A program made the translations under genes and the position numbers. Below the pieces are notes generated by a model. The model worked only from the letters and a program-made list of their open reading frames with translations. It had not been told where the DNA came from and did not search any database. This document shows positions 34,524-41,406 of a stretch of 64,000 nucleotides of DNA, piece by piece (the first letter of the stretch is position 1; every line of letters starts with the position of its first letter). Origin of the DNA: UBA4582 sp965657335 (GTDB lineage: Bacteria; Pseudomonadota; Gammaproteobacteria; Pseudomonadales; Azotimanducaceae); assembly GCA_965657335.1 (NCBI GenBank), contig CBFHOH010000006.1, positions 77,918 through 141,917 on the forward strand, in the 5' to 3' direction.

Positions 34524-34901
34524 TTAAGATAAACGACCCAAGCGATTGTATATGTTTACTTGATCGTTACTTCTGTTGGTGATGACCTGAATAAGGTTTT
34601 TAGTAATTTCTAATTGTTTCTTCAGCAAAAGATCGTTTCGAATGTGCTTGTCACGGCAGTCAACGAGTTGTGACTGAAATTCTGTTTTCACAGGGAGGTT
34701 TTCATTCGCGCTGGATGATTCTAAGTAGCTCGACCAGAGATTACCAAGCTCTTCCATTAAACTCATTTTTCTTTCTTGAATCGATTCGACTGTGTCGAGA
34801 TCACGAGCGCCCAAAAGCAAAAACTCCTCGTCAAGAAGAGTTTTCAGCGATTCAATAAGGACGGATAACGATCTGATGTCTGGAACAGCTGAGTCAGCCA
34901 T
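34524..34901 (-). CDS. flgN: Flagellar chaperone FlgN
   Basis: 125 residues, nearly all helical, with the FlgN pattern of a long N-terminal coiled helix (LSVLIESLKTLLDEEFLLLGARDLDTVESIQERK), basic heptads and the closing YNRLGRLS. FlgN keeps the hook-junction proteins FlgK and FlgL (encoded at 48224-52440) soluble and delivers them to the export gate. It is ten bases after flgM on the same strand, the usual flgMN pair. Its end converges closely with flhX. Confidence 0.85.
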   Translation of the reverse strand: MADSAVPDIRSLSVLIESLKTLLDEEFLLLGARDLDTVESIQERKMSLMEELGNLWSSYLESSSANENLPVKTEFQSQLVDCRDKHIRNDLLLKKQLEITKNLIQVITNRSNDQVNIYNRLGRLS

Positions 34902-34911
34902 GCGCGGATTT

Positions 34912-35205
34912 CTACAGTAATCTTTCGAGTTCTACGAAGCTCTCAGCCATCTTGCGCGAATCCAAAGGATAATTTCCCGATTCGATGGCTTGTTTTAATT
35001 GACGAACCTTAACTTCATCGAAAGCAGCTTTTTCTTCCGCCTGCTTTACAGCTTCACTCAACTCGACATCAACAGCTTGAGCTGCCTGCCCTGTTTTTTG
35101 AACTTGATTTTCACCCTCTTCAGCGGCATCCCTGTTAGGGGCCGCAGGTGAATTTTGAACCTGACTAGGTCTGCCAGAACCAACGCTATTTACGTTGTCT
35201 ACCAT
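34912..35205 (-). CDS. flgM: Anti-sigma-28 factor FlgM
   Basis: 97 residues, with an unstructured Asn/Gln/Ala-rich N-terminal half. The C-terminal sigma-binding part follows: VELSEAVKQAEEKAAFDEVKVRQLKQAIESGNYPLDSRKMAESFVELE is the typical FlgM signature. FlgM blocks FliA until it is exported through the completed hook. The promoter is a sigma-28 site, so FliA controls its own inhibitor. Confidence 0.93.
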   Translation of the reverse strand: MVDNVNSVGSGRPSQVQNSPAAPNRDAAEEGENQVQKTGQAAQAVDVELSEAVKQAEEKAAFDEVKVRQLKQAIESGNYPLDSRKMAESFVELERLL

Positions 35206-35239
35206 ATCTTTAACTCCACAAAGATATTACACTGAAGAC

Positions 35240-35266
35240 TAATCGGTTAATTATTATTAATCTTTA
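35240..35266 (-). promoter_or_regulatory. Sigma-28 promoter of flgMN
   Basis: On the minus strand TAAA is followed by G, and after 15 bases in all by ACCGATTA. The spacing and -10 match the flgP site exactly. It is 35 bases before the flgM ATG. Confidence 0.7.
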
Positions 35267-35303
35267 GGTAAATCTAAAAAAAAATATCGTCATACGTAAC
35301 CAT

Positions 35304-35759
35304 ATGATAAATCTAAGATATTTTCCAGTTTTTATTTTTTTCCCCTTATTAATGACTGGTTGTGGTGGTGGTTCGGGTGATGCGAATCCGAACCAGAGCC
35401 CGCCACCAAGCCCCAACAATCCGCCTTCATTGTCTTTGAATCAAGCATACATCATTGCTGAAAATTCCAGTTTAGTGGCTCAGATCGCATTCTCAGATCT
35501 AGATGACGATGACATCAGCTTGTCTGTCGGGGGCGTCGATGGTGAATCTTTCTATATCAATGCAACAAACCAACTGAGGTTTAAATTTGGTCCGGATTTT
35601 GAAAATGCTCAAGATATTGATGGTGATAACAATTTTGAGATCGAGATAACGGCTTCAGATGGTACAGACAACGTCTCAAGAGCAATAGTGATCGAAATCA
35701 GTAATCAAAATGAAAACAAGTTCGATGAACTTGAAATCGACAATTTGGAAATGGAGTAA
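35304..35759 (+). CDS. Lipoprotein with a cadherin-like domain
   Basis: 151 residues. Lipobox LMTGC (Cys20) followed by Gly and a Pro/Asn/Ser linker, then one domain of the cadherin/Ca-binding repeat type (AENSSLVAQIAFSDLDDDDISLSV to NNFEIEITASDGTDNVSRAIVIEIS), with Asp clusters suited to calcium. Surface or outer-membrane attachment is likely. Only one such repeat is present, so it is small for the class. The following gene starts five bases after the stop, so they form a two-gene unit set within the flagellar locus. Confidence 0.7.
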   Translation: MINLRYFPVFIFFPLLMTGCGGGSGDANPNQSPPPSPNNPPSLSLNQAYIIAENSSLVAQIAFSDLDDDDISLSVGGVDGESFYINATNQLRFKFGPDFENAQDIDGDNNFEIEITASDGTDNVSRAIVIEISNQNENKFDELEIDNLEME

Positions 35760-35763
35760 GTCA

Positions 35764-36696
35764 GTGATAAGACTTTTGCTATGTTTTTTAGGGATGATGT
35801 TGATTGGCGCGAATGTCTCCGCAGATGACCGGCACAACATATCAGTGAGTCCGTCCGATACCTTGTCAGCCGATGTCATTACGGATATCCATGACCAATT
35901 AAGAGCGCCGCAGGAAAGACTTGAATTATCTCAACTTGTTGGGAACTGGTCCGTACGTCAGTCTGTTTGCCTCGGTGGGTCTGAGGGTATCGGCATAGGG
36001 GGGCTTTGTGAAGATGACAGCGTGCAATTAGAGGGCGCGCTGCGACCTTCAGGCACGTATTTCGAAAGGATCGCGAATTGGGACATAACATTTAAAGATG
36101 AAGCGCAATCGAGTGTTTTGATCTCAAGCGACCAATTTAACTTTCTATTTAACCCGGGCTTTGGATACATAGTGCCAAACGAAACAGTAACCTGGGAATG
36201 CAGCATAGGTGGCGGGAGTATTCTGGTTTGTTTAGGCCCTGACAACTCATTAACGTATACACTCAATTGCCCGGTAGATACTTGTAAATTGCATGTGATG
36301 ATGGAGGCATCCCTTGAATCTGAATCACGCATCCGGTTTTCACTTGGACCGCTTGATACCAACATAGCGGGTGGCAATCAAAACACATTTGGGATGTTTA
36401 ACGTTCTGGAGCTTAGTCGGGCAGGTCTTCTACCGACCCCTAAATTCCTCACGGCAGAACGAAGTTTTGAGAATGTTAATTTGGCATGGTCTGTCGATGA
36501 GGAAGACTATGCAGGGGAGTTTGAAATTCAGCGTAAGGATAGTGTTTCAGGTGCCTACACGGTTTTGGGCACAACATCGGAAGCCTCTTTTACGGACCAG
36601 CCAGCGGACTCCGGCGATTATTGGTACAGAGTGTTTTCCATTGAAGATGATGGAAAAAGCACAGGCTCGAATGTTCGTAAAGTATCTTATGACTAG
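35764..36696 (+). CDS. Exported protein with a C-terminal fibronectin-III-like domain
   Basis: 310 residues from a GTG at 35764 with GGAG seven bases upstream. The frame is open further upstream but overlaps the previous gene. A signal peptide of about 20 residues is followed by a Cys-rich beta domain with several Cys pairs (CLGG..GLCEDD; WECSIGGGSILVCLG; NCPVDTCKL). An Fn3-like module lies at about 225-305 (VNLAWSVDEEDYAGEFEIQRKD to YWYRVFSIEDDGKS). I recognise no known flagellar protein. It converges on flgA with one base between the stops. Confidence 0.65.
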   Translation: MIRLLLCFLGMMLIGANVSADDRHNISVSPSDTLSADVITDIHDQLRAPQERLELSQLVGNWSVRQSVCLGGSEGIGIGGLCEDDSVQLEGALRPSGTYFERIANWDITFKDEAQSSVLISSDQFNFLFNPGFGYIVPNETVTWECSIGGGSILVCLGPDNSLTYTLNCPVDTCKLHVMMEASLESESRIRFSLGPLDTNIAGGNQNTFGMFNVLELSRAGLLPTPKFLTAERSFENVNLAWSVDEEDYAGEFEIQRKDSVSGAYTVLGTTSEASFTDQPADSGDYWYRVFSIEDDGKSTGSNVRKVSYD

Positions 36697-36697
36697 A

Positions 36698-37597
36698 TCA
36701 GTCGAGACTTAACAGGCCGTATCCAACAACTCTCGCAGTAATGATTTTGTTGCTCTCGGGGTTTTTTACTTCGATTCTTTCTCCAAGATAACCATCAGCA
36801 AGGGCGATCGCTTTGGTCTCAATTCTGAAGTTATTGGAAGTGGAATAAATCGATACGATTTCATTTCTTCGCATCAACCTTGCTTTCCTCAAGTGGCGAG
36901 CGCGTACTATCTCTCCGACGCCCACTGTTTTGCTGAGCTCCATATAACGCAGCGACGCAATTGAGCCGATATAGTCGGCGGGAACGTCTGTATATTTTAT
37001 CACCTCAACTAAGGTGCTTTTATTAAGTGGTGAACCTGATGGAAGAATGACCATTGGGGTGACAACGATTTTTGAAGTGTCTAAATCCTCGTTTATTAGG
37101 ATGTCGCCTTTTTTCTTGTCTCTTTGTAGGTACAGGTCGTTGAGTTGAGACATTTCTCTAAAAGCGTTGGTCGGAATAGACCTTCTCGAAACAACATCTT
37201 CAAGCAGATCTTCGGTGACTTTTTGACCTTTAGCAAGGTCCGCTATTAGCGCATAAGCCTCAAGATCTTGCGATTGACTCATCATCAAATCTCTACTTGG
37301 CTTAGTGAGCTGTATGCTTTCTGGTACTTTAATAAAGCGGCGCCATTGCCCTTGGCAATCTGCCTTAATCATCCGCCTTGAAGCATTGGTGAAATTAAAG
37401 CGAATCGGCTCGTTACACTGTTTTCGAGTAATTGGGCCTCTTAGATCGCTAGGGGAAAATGCGATATTTTCACCCTCAGTTACCAGCAGCCATGCATTTA
37501 GCTCGTCCAAGATCGTAGGTGGGGTTTCAGCTACAGCCAGACCTTGAAAGCCTGTTAGCTCGAATATCAATGCAGTAACTACTAGGAAGCGCCTCAT
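36698..37597 (-). CDS. flgA: P-ring assembly chaperone FlgA
   Basis: 299 residues with a signal peptide (cut near residue 23) and two SAF-type segments. The C-terminal part (RNEIVSIYSTSNNFRIETKAIALADGYLGERIEVKNPESNKIITARVVG) is the FlgA hallmark. FlgA is a periplasmic chaperone for FlgI (encoded at 46639-47793) during P-ring formation. The protein is longer than the E. coli form because of a diverged N-terminal region, a common variant. It is divergent from flgB. I could not assign its own promoter. Confidence 0.88.
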   Translation of the reverse strand: MRRFLVVTALIFELTGFQGLAVAETPPTILDELNAWLLVTEGENIAFSPSDLRGPITRKQCNEPIRFNFTNASRRMIKADCQGQWRRFIKVPESIQLTKPSRDLMMSQSQDLEAYALIADLAKGQKVTEDLLEDVVSRRSIPTNAFREMSQLNDLYLQRDKKKGDILINEDLDTSKIVVTPMVILPSGSPLNKSTLVEVIKYTDVPADYIGSIASLRYMELSKTVGVGEIVRARHLRKARLMRRNEIVSIYSTSNNFRIETKAIALADGYLGERIEVKNPESNKIITARVVGYGLLSLD

Positions 37598-37881
37598 AGC
37601 TCTTTATCTTCGTTACGCATCTATGCGCTACCCTGAATAAATTTCCCAAACTTTATGCTGCTTGTTTGTCAAATTCAACAATTGATGAATCAGCCGATTA
37701 TCGGGTGATTGGATTAATAATGGGGAAACGCATGTTGTCTTTTGCCATTAAAAACCTCTTGGGCCGACGCGCGAAAGCTGAATGACATCGAGTCACTTCA
37801 GTCGCTCAACATGAATAACAGCTTTACGCTGCCATATTTCAAATCACGATCCGAAGTTCTCGTCAAATAGTGACTAATTGT

Positions 37882-37897
37882 CGGCAGTAACCTGCCG
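37882..37897. promoter_or_regulatory. Dyad CGGCAG-TAAC-CTGCCG, candidate enhancer-binding-protein site
   Basis: A perfect 6-4-6 palindrome lies about 120 bases upstream of the sigma-54 -24 element. A second dyad of the same architecture lies at 37949-37964. Sigma-54 flagellar promoters need an activator such as FlrC/FleR or FlrA/FleQ. Assignment to one of them is inference. Confidence 0.45.
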
Positions 37898-37948
37898 CCA
37901 AATTTTCGAAAAACCCGGTAAATGTTGCCGCCTAGGTTCGAGAATGTT

Positions 37949-37964
37949 TTGCCGTAAGCAGCAA
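37949..37964. promoter_or_regulatory. Dyad TTGCCG-TAAG-CAGCAA, second candidate activator site
   Basis: Five of six positions pair, with a four-base spacer nearly equal to that of the first dyad (TAAG versus TAAC). It lies about 52 bases before the sigma-54 element. A half-site-like GTTGCCGCC lies between the two dyads at 37924-37932. Confidence 0.4.
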
Positions 37965-38015
37965 CATTTCTATTTTAATATTTCATTTCAACAACTTATG
38001 TGAGGTCGTTAGGAG

Positions 38016-38033
38016 TTGGCACGGTGGTTGCAT
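38016..38033 (+). promoter_or_regulatory. Sigma-54 promoter of the flgB operon
   Basis: TTGGCACGGTGGTTGCAT matches the sigma-54 consensus TGGCAC-N5-TTGCA at every position. It is about 80 bases before the flgB GTG start. Confidence 0.85.
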
Positions 38034-38113
38034 TATCCAAGTACTGACCGAGTTATTGCAATCTAGTAATCGGTCAACGAGTACAAGAACTTTAGAAAAA
38101 AACGGAAGAAACT

Positions 38114-38500
38114 GTGGAAATTTTTGAGAATGTGTTCGGTATTCACGAGAGTGCGCTAAAGCTAAGAGAGCGCAGGTTAAACGTTATCTCTGAAAATATC
38201 GCGAACGTAGATACCCCTAACTACAAGGCACGTGATGTCGACTTCAAGTCTGTATTGAGGGCGACGCAAGGTGGCGGTAAGGAAATGACTACGACACACA
38301 GTTCGCACATTGATGCCTCTACACTGGGCAAAGAAGGGATGGTTTTTCGAAACCCGTTAAACCCTTCGGCAGATGGAAACACAGTCGAGCTCTCAGTTCA
38401 GCAATCTGAATTTGGTAGGGAATCAGCTCGTTACACCGCAACTATGCAATTTATTGAAAATCGGATCGGTGGTGTGCGGCGCGCACTGCGAGGCGAGTAA
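38114..38500 (+). CDS. flgB: Flagellar proximal rod protein FlgB
   Basis: 128 residues with a GTG start and GGAAG upstream. It has the rod-protein N-terminal signature LNVISENIANVDTPNYKARDVDF and the C-terminal helix SARYTATMQFIENRIGG. FlgB is one of the proximal rod subunits that cross the periplasm. It is the first gene of the long sigma-54-driven operon. Unusually, the next gene is a flagellin, not flgC. Confidence 0.93.
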   Translation: MEIFENVFGIHESALKLRERRLNVISENIANVDTPNYKARDVDFKSVLRATQGGGKEMTTTHSSHIDASTLGKEGMVFRNPLNPSADGNTVELSVQQSEFGRESARYTATMQFIENRIGGVRRALRGE

Positions 38501-38532
38501 CTAACAAAGGACTTTAAAGAGTAGGTAACGTT

Positions 38533-40242
38533 ATGGCTTTAGTAATCAACACCAACGTATCTTCATTAACAGCTCAGAGAGCTTTAGCTGAGTCTAGTGA
38601 AGAACTAAAGACAGCAATGGAGCGCTTGTCAACAGGCTCGAAAATTAATAGTGCTGCAGACGATGCTGCTGGGTTAGCAATGACCCAACGTATGACCGCT
38701 CAAGTCCGAGGTTTGGCAATGGCAGTCAAAAATGCAAACGACGGCCAGGCATTAACGCAGTCCATAGAGGGTGCGTTGGGTGAAGTGTCGGATATGCTGC
38801 AACGGATGCGAGAACTTGCGCTGCAAGCTGCGAACGGAACCAACAGTTCAGCAGACAGAACATTCCTACAGTCGGAAGTGAACCTCTTAATCCAAGAAAT
38901 ATCACGCGTATCAGCAAGCACTCGCTACAACGGCGAATTGATTCTTGATGGGACCTTTCTGAATAAAGCGCTACAGGTCGGCATAGAGGAAGGTGAGAAT
39001 ATCATCTTCTCGGTCGAATCAGTCGCAGCTGAAAATGTGGGCGCTCATACATTAGTCGGTGAAGGCGTTGGTGCACGTGCCGCCTCAGCAGACCCCTTAG
39101 CTAATCCGACAACAGAAGCAGACGACATCGAAATCTTTGGGTTTCTCGGAACCAAGTCCACTTCGGCGAGTGCTGGAGATACAGCAAAAGAAACTGCGGT
39201 GAAAGTGAATAACCTGACCGGAGAAACTGGCGTTAAAGCGTACGCAAAGACTTTTGCTTCATTAGAATCTACGAGCTCGGCACAAAAAACCTATAGCGTA
39301 AAAATTAATGGCTATACAACAGGCAACTTTGTAATTTCGAGCGGAGACGTGGAATCTGCCGTTGACGCCATTAACCAAATTTCCGGTTCTACCGGCGTTA
39401 CAGCCAGTTCAAATAACAACAAAGTCGTTTTGTTCGATAGTGATGGCGATGACATCACCGTCGAAAATTTGCAGACTCTGAGTGGTTTTTCAGATCTACG
39501 CGTAGCAAAACTTGGAGAAGATGGTCTTATCACTAATGTTGTCGGTTCGGCGATTGATCTCGCTGTAAGCGGTGGTACCGACAGTACACGTGTCACTGGT
39601 ACGTTGAAGTTAGTTTCTCCTAATCCATTTTCAGTAGATCAAAAAGCCGCTACAGCGGCGGCGGGCATCCTCTTGAATGACGCGGTCATCGCTGACGGAG
39701 ATACAACGCTGACATTCGACGCGGGTCACGGGCTTGCCGTCGGTGCCTCATTTACGATCGCTGGCGAGGTAGGTGGACCAACGCACTACGTAACGGGCGT
39801 GTCGGGTAACGATATCACCTTTGTTCCAGCCTTAGTAACCGGTCACGGTGTTTCCGACAATGACGCGATTACGATAGGCACAGAAACACCTGGCTACTAT
39901 GCCGATGGCTCGTCAACAGCGACGCTGAAAAATTTAACAGAGATCCGGATAAATACTGCAGTTCTTGCGGGAGATTCCATATCAATCATCGACGCGGCAC
40001 TAGATAAAGTCGCTCAGATGCGATCTGACCTTGGTGCAATAGAAAATAGACTCGCTTATACGGTTTCAAATTTAATGAATATCGCTGAGAAAACAGCTGA
40101 CGCCCGGTCTCGTCTGGATGATGCTGATTTTGCCCTTGAATCTGCAAGGCTGGCAAAGTCTCAGGTAGTTCAGCAAGCAGGTACACAAATGCTAGCGCAG
40201 GCGAACCAAATGACTCAGCTCGTATTGGACCTCCTGCGGTAA
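38533..40242 (+). CDS. fliC: Flagellin, located inside the rod/hook operon
   Basis: 569 residues. The N-terminal D0/D1 region (MALVINTNVSSLTAQRAL, LSTGSKINSAADDAAGLAM) and the C-terminal D1/D0 region (NRLAYTVSNLMNIAEK, ARLAKSQVVQQAGTQMLAQANQ) are canonical. The variable centre includes a flagellin IN-type segment (YSVKINGYTTGNF) shared with the second flagellin. An extra block of about 80 residues (about 372-455, GDTTLTFDAGHGLAVGASF to GVSDNDAITIG) is absent from the other copy. It has its own ribosome site and lies 32 bases after flgB with no visible sigma-28 promoter, so it should be expressed with the rod genes, before the hook is complete. Confidence 0.93.
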   Translation: MALVINTNVSSLTAQRALAESSEELKTAMERLSTGSKINSAADDAAGLAMTQRMTAQVRGLAMAVKNANDGQALTQSIEGALGEVSDMLQRMRELALQAANGTNSSADRTFLQSEVNLLIQEISRVSASTRYNGELILDGTFLNKALQVGIEEGENIIFSVESVAAENVGAHTLVGEGVGARAASADPLANPTTEADDIEIFGFLGTKSTSASAGDTAKETAVKVNNLTGETGVKAYAKTFASLESTSSAQKTYSVKINGYTTGNFVISSGDVESAVDAINQISGSTGVTASSNNNKVVLFDSDGDDITVENLQTLSGFSDLRVAKLGEDGLITNVVGSAIDLAVSGGTDSTRVTGTLKLVSPNPFSVDQKAATAAAGILLNDAVIADGDTTLTFDAGHGLAVGASFTIAGEVGGPTHYVTGVSGNDITFVPALVTGHGVSDNDAITIGTETPGYYADGSSTATLKNLTEIRINTAVLAGDSISIIDAALDKVAQMRSDLGAIENRLAYTVSNLMNIAEKTADARSRLDDADFALESARLAKSQVVQQAGTQMLAQANQMTQLVLDLLR

Positions 40243-40265
40243 GCGCGGGTAAGAGGAGCTAGATT

Positions 40266-40691
40266 ATGAGTTTCGAAAACATTATGGGCATCGCGGGCCA
40301 GGCAATGGATGCCCAAACAATTCGAATTAATGCGGCAGTTTCAAATATTGCTAACGCTGATACCGAGGCGGGTACAGCCGAAGATGCATTCAGAGCGAAG
40401 AGAGTCATCTTTAAGAGTGTTCTTGCATCAGAGGTTAATCAAGCCAGAGGCGATACCGTTGGTGGTGTAAGAGTAGAGGAAATTGCAGAAGACATGGCGC
40501 CGGCCCCGGCGATTTTTAAGCCTAACCATCCCTCAGCCGATGCAAAGGGATATGTTTATAGCTCGAATGTTGACGTCATGACTGAAATGGTCGATATCAC
40601 AGCTGCTTCAAGGTCATATGAAAGCGCTGTTGAGGCGAGCAATACAGCCAAACGCCTGATGATGAGAACGATCGAGCTCTTAAAGAAATAA
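40266..40691 (+). CDS. flgC: Flagellar proximal rod protein FlgC
   Basis: 141 residues. The N-terminal rod motif is slightly altered (RINAAVSNIANADTEAGTAEDAFRAKRVIF). The C-terminal motif SNVDVMTEMVDITAASRSYESAVEASNTAKRLMMRTIELLKK is typical. It forms the proximal rod with FlgB, FlgF and FliE. GAGGAG lies eight bases before the ATG. It lies 23 bases after the flagellin and 15 bases before flgD. Confidence 0.94.
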   Translation: MSFENIMGIAGQAMDAQTIRINAAVSNIANADTEAGTAEDAFRAKRVIFKSVLASEVNQARGDTVGGVRVEEIAEDMAPAPAIFKPNHPSADAKGYVYSSNVDVMTEMVDITAASRSYESAVEASNTAKRLMMRTIELLKK

Positions 40692-40706
40692 GATAAAGAG
40701 AACCTT

Positions 40707-41387
40707 ATGAGTTTTACAAGTATAGATGGCATTCGAACGACGACCGATCTGCTCGCTGAAAAGAATCAATCACAAGTAAATCAGGATCTTGATAGGAATG
40801 CTTTTTTAAGGCTGTTCACAACCCAGCTGCAAAACCAGAACCCCTTAGACCCGATGGAAAATGAGGCGTTTGTTGCTCAGTTGGCGCAGTTTTCTACACT
40901 CGAAGCAACAACGCTGATGTCCGACTCGTTGTCTGATTTCGTCAGTTCTCAACAGTCAGAAAAGATGTTGAGAGGAGCGAACTTACTCGGCAAACAGGTT
41001 TTTGCGCCTGAAGTTTCCATGTATCAAGCAGGTGGGACTCGGCTCGATGGTGTTGTCTCTGTTGATCAAACTTTAGATAACTTGCGCCTGAATGTCGTCG
41101 ACGCGAGCTCTGGTCAAATTGTCAATCAAATGGATTTAGGCGCCCAGACGCAGGGTGCAGTCGAATTTAGTTGGAACGGTGGCACCTTTGAAGGTGAAGC
41201 CGCGCCAGCAGGTAATTACATATTTAGAGCGGTTGGATATCAAGGTGATTCCACGCAAGAAATACCCGTTGATTCTCAGACAAGAATCACAGGTGTTTCA
41301 TGGGATGCCTCGCTCGGTGAAATTTTCGTTGAGATTGAAGATGGTCGTTCAATAGCGCTGTCAGAAATTTCACATCTGTCAAATTAA
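40707..41387 (+). CDS. flgD: Hook-capping scaffold FlgD
   Basis: 226 residues. The N-terminal capping segment has the family motif FLRLFTTQLQNQNPLDPMENEAFVAQLAQFSTLE. The second half is an Fn3-like and tudor-like region (GAVEFSWNGGTFEGEAAPAGNYIFRAVGY). FlgD forms the cap on which hook subunits (FlgE, next gene) assemble. Length and position are standard. Confidence 0.95.
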   Translation: MSFTSIDGIRTTTDLLAEKNQSQVNQDLDRNAFLRLFTTQLQNQNPLDPMENEAFVAQLAQFSTLEATTLMSDSLSDFVSSQQSEKMLRGANLLGKQVFAPEVSMYQAGGTRLDGVVSVDQTLDNLRLNVVDASSGQIVNQMDLGAQTQGAVEFSWNGGTFEGEAAPAGNYIFRAVGYQGDSTQEIPVDSQTRITGVSWDASLGEIFVEIEDGRSIALSEISHLSN

Positions 41388-41406
41388 TTATTGGAGTATT
41401 TAGTCT

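Larger units (their letters stand above)
37598..38113. other. Regulatory region between flgA and flgB
   Basis: 516 bases without a gene. It holds the sigma-54 promoter of the flgB operon (38016-38033) and two upstream dyads of the same form (six bases, four-base spacer, six bases) that could be enhancer sites. The rest is AT-rich with no feature I can name. Confidence 0.7.
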
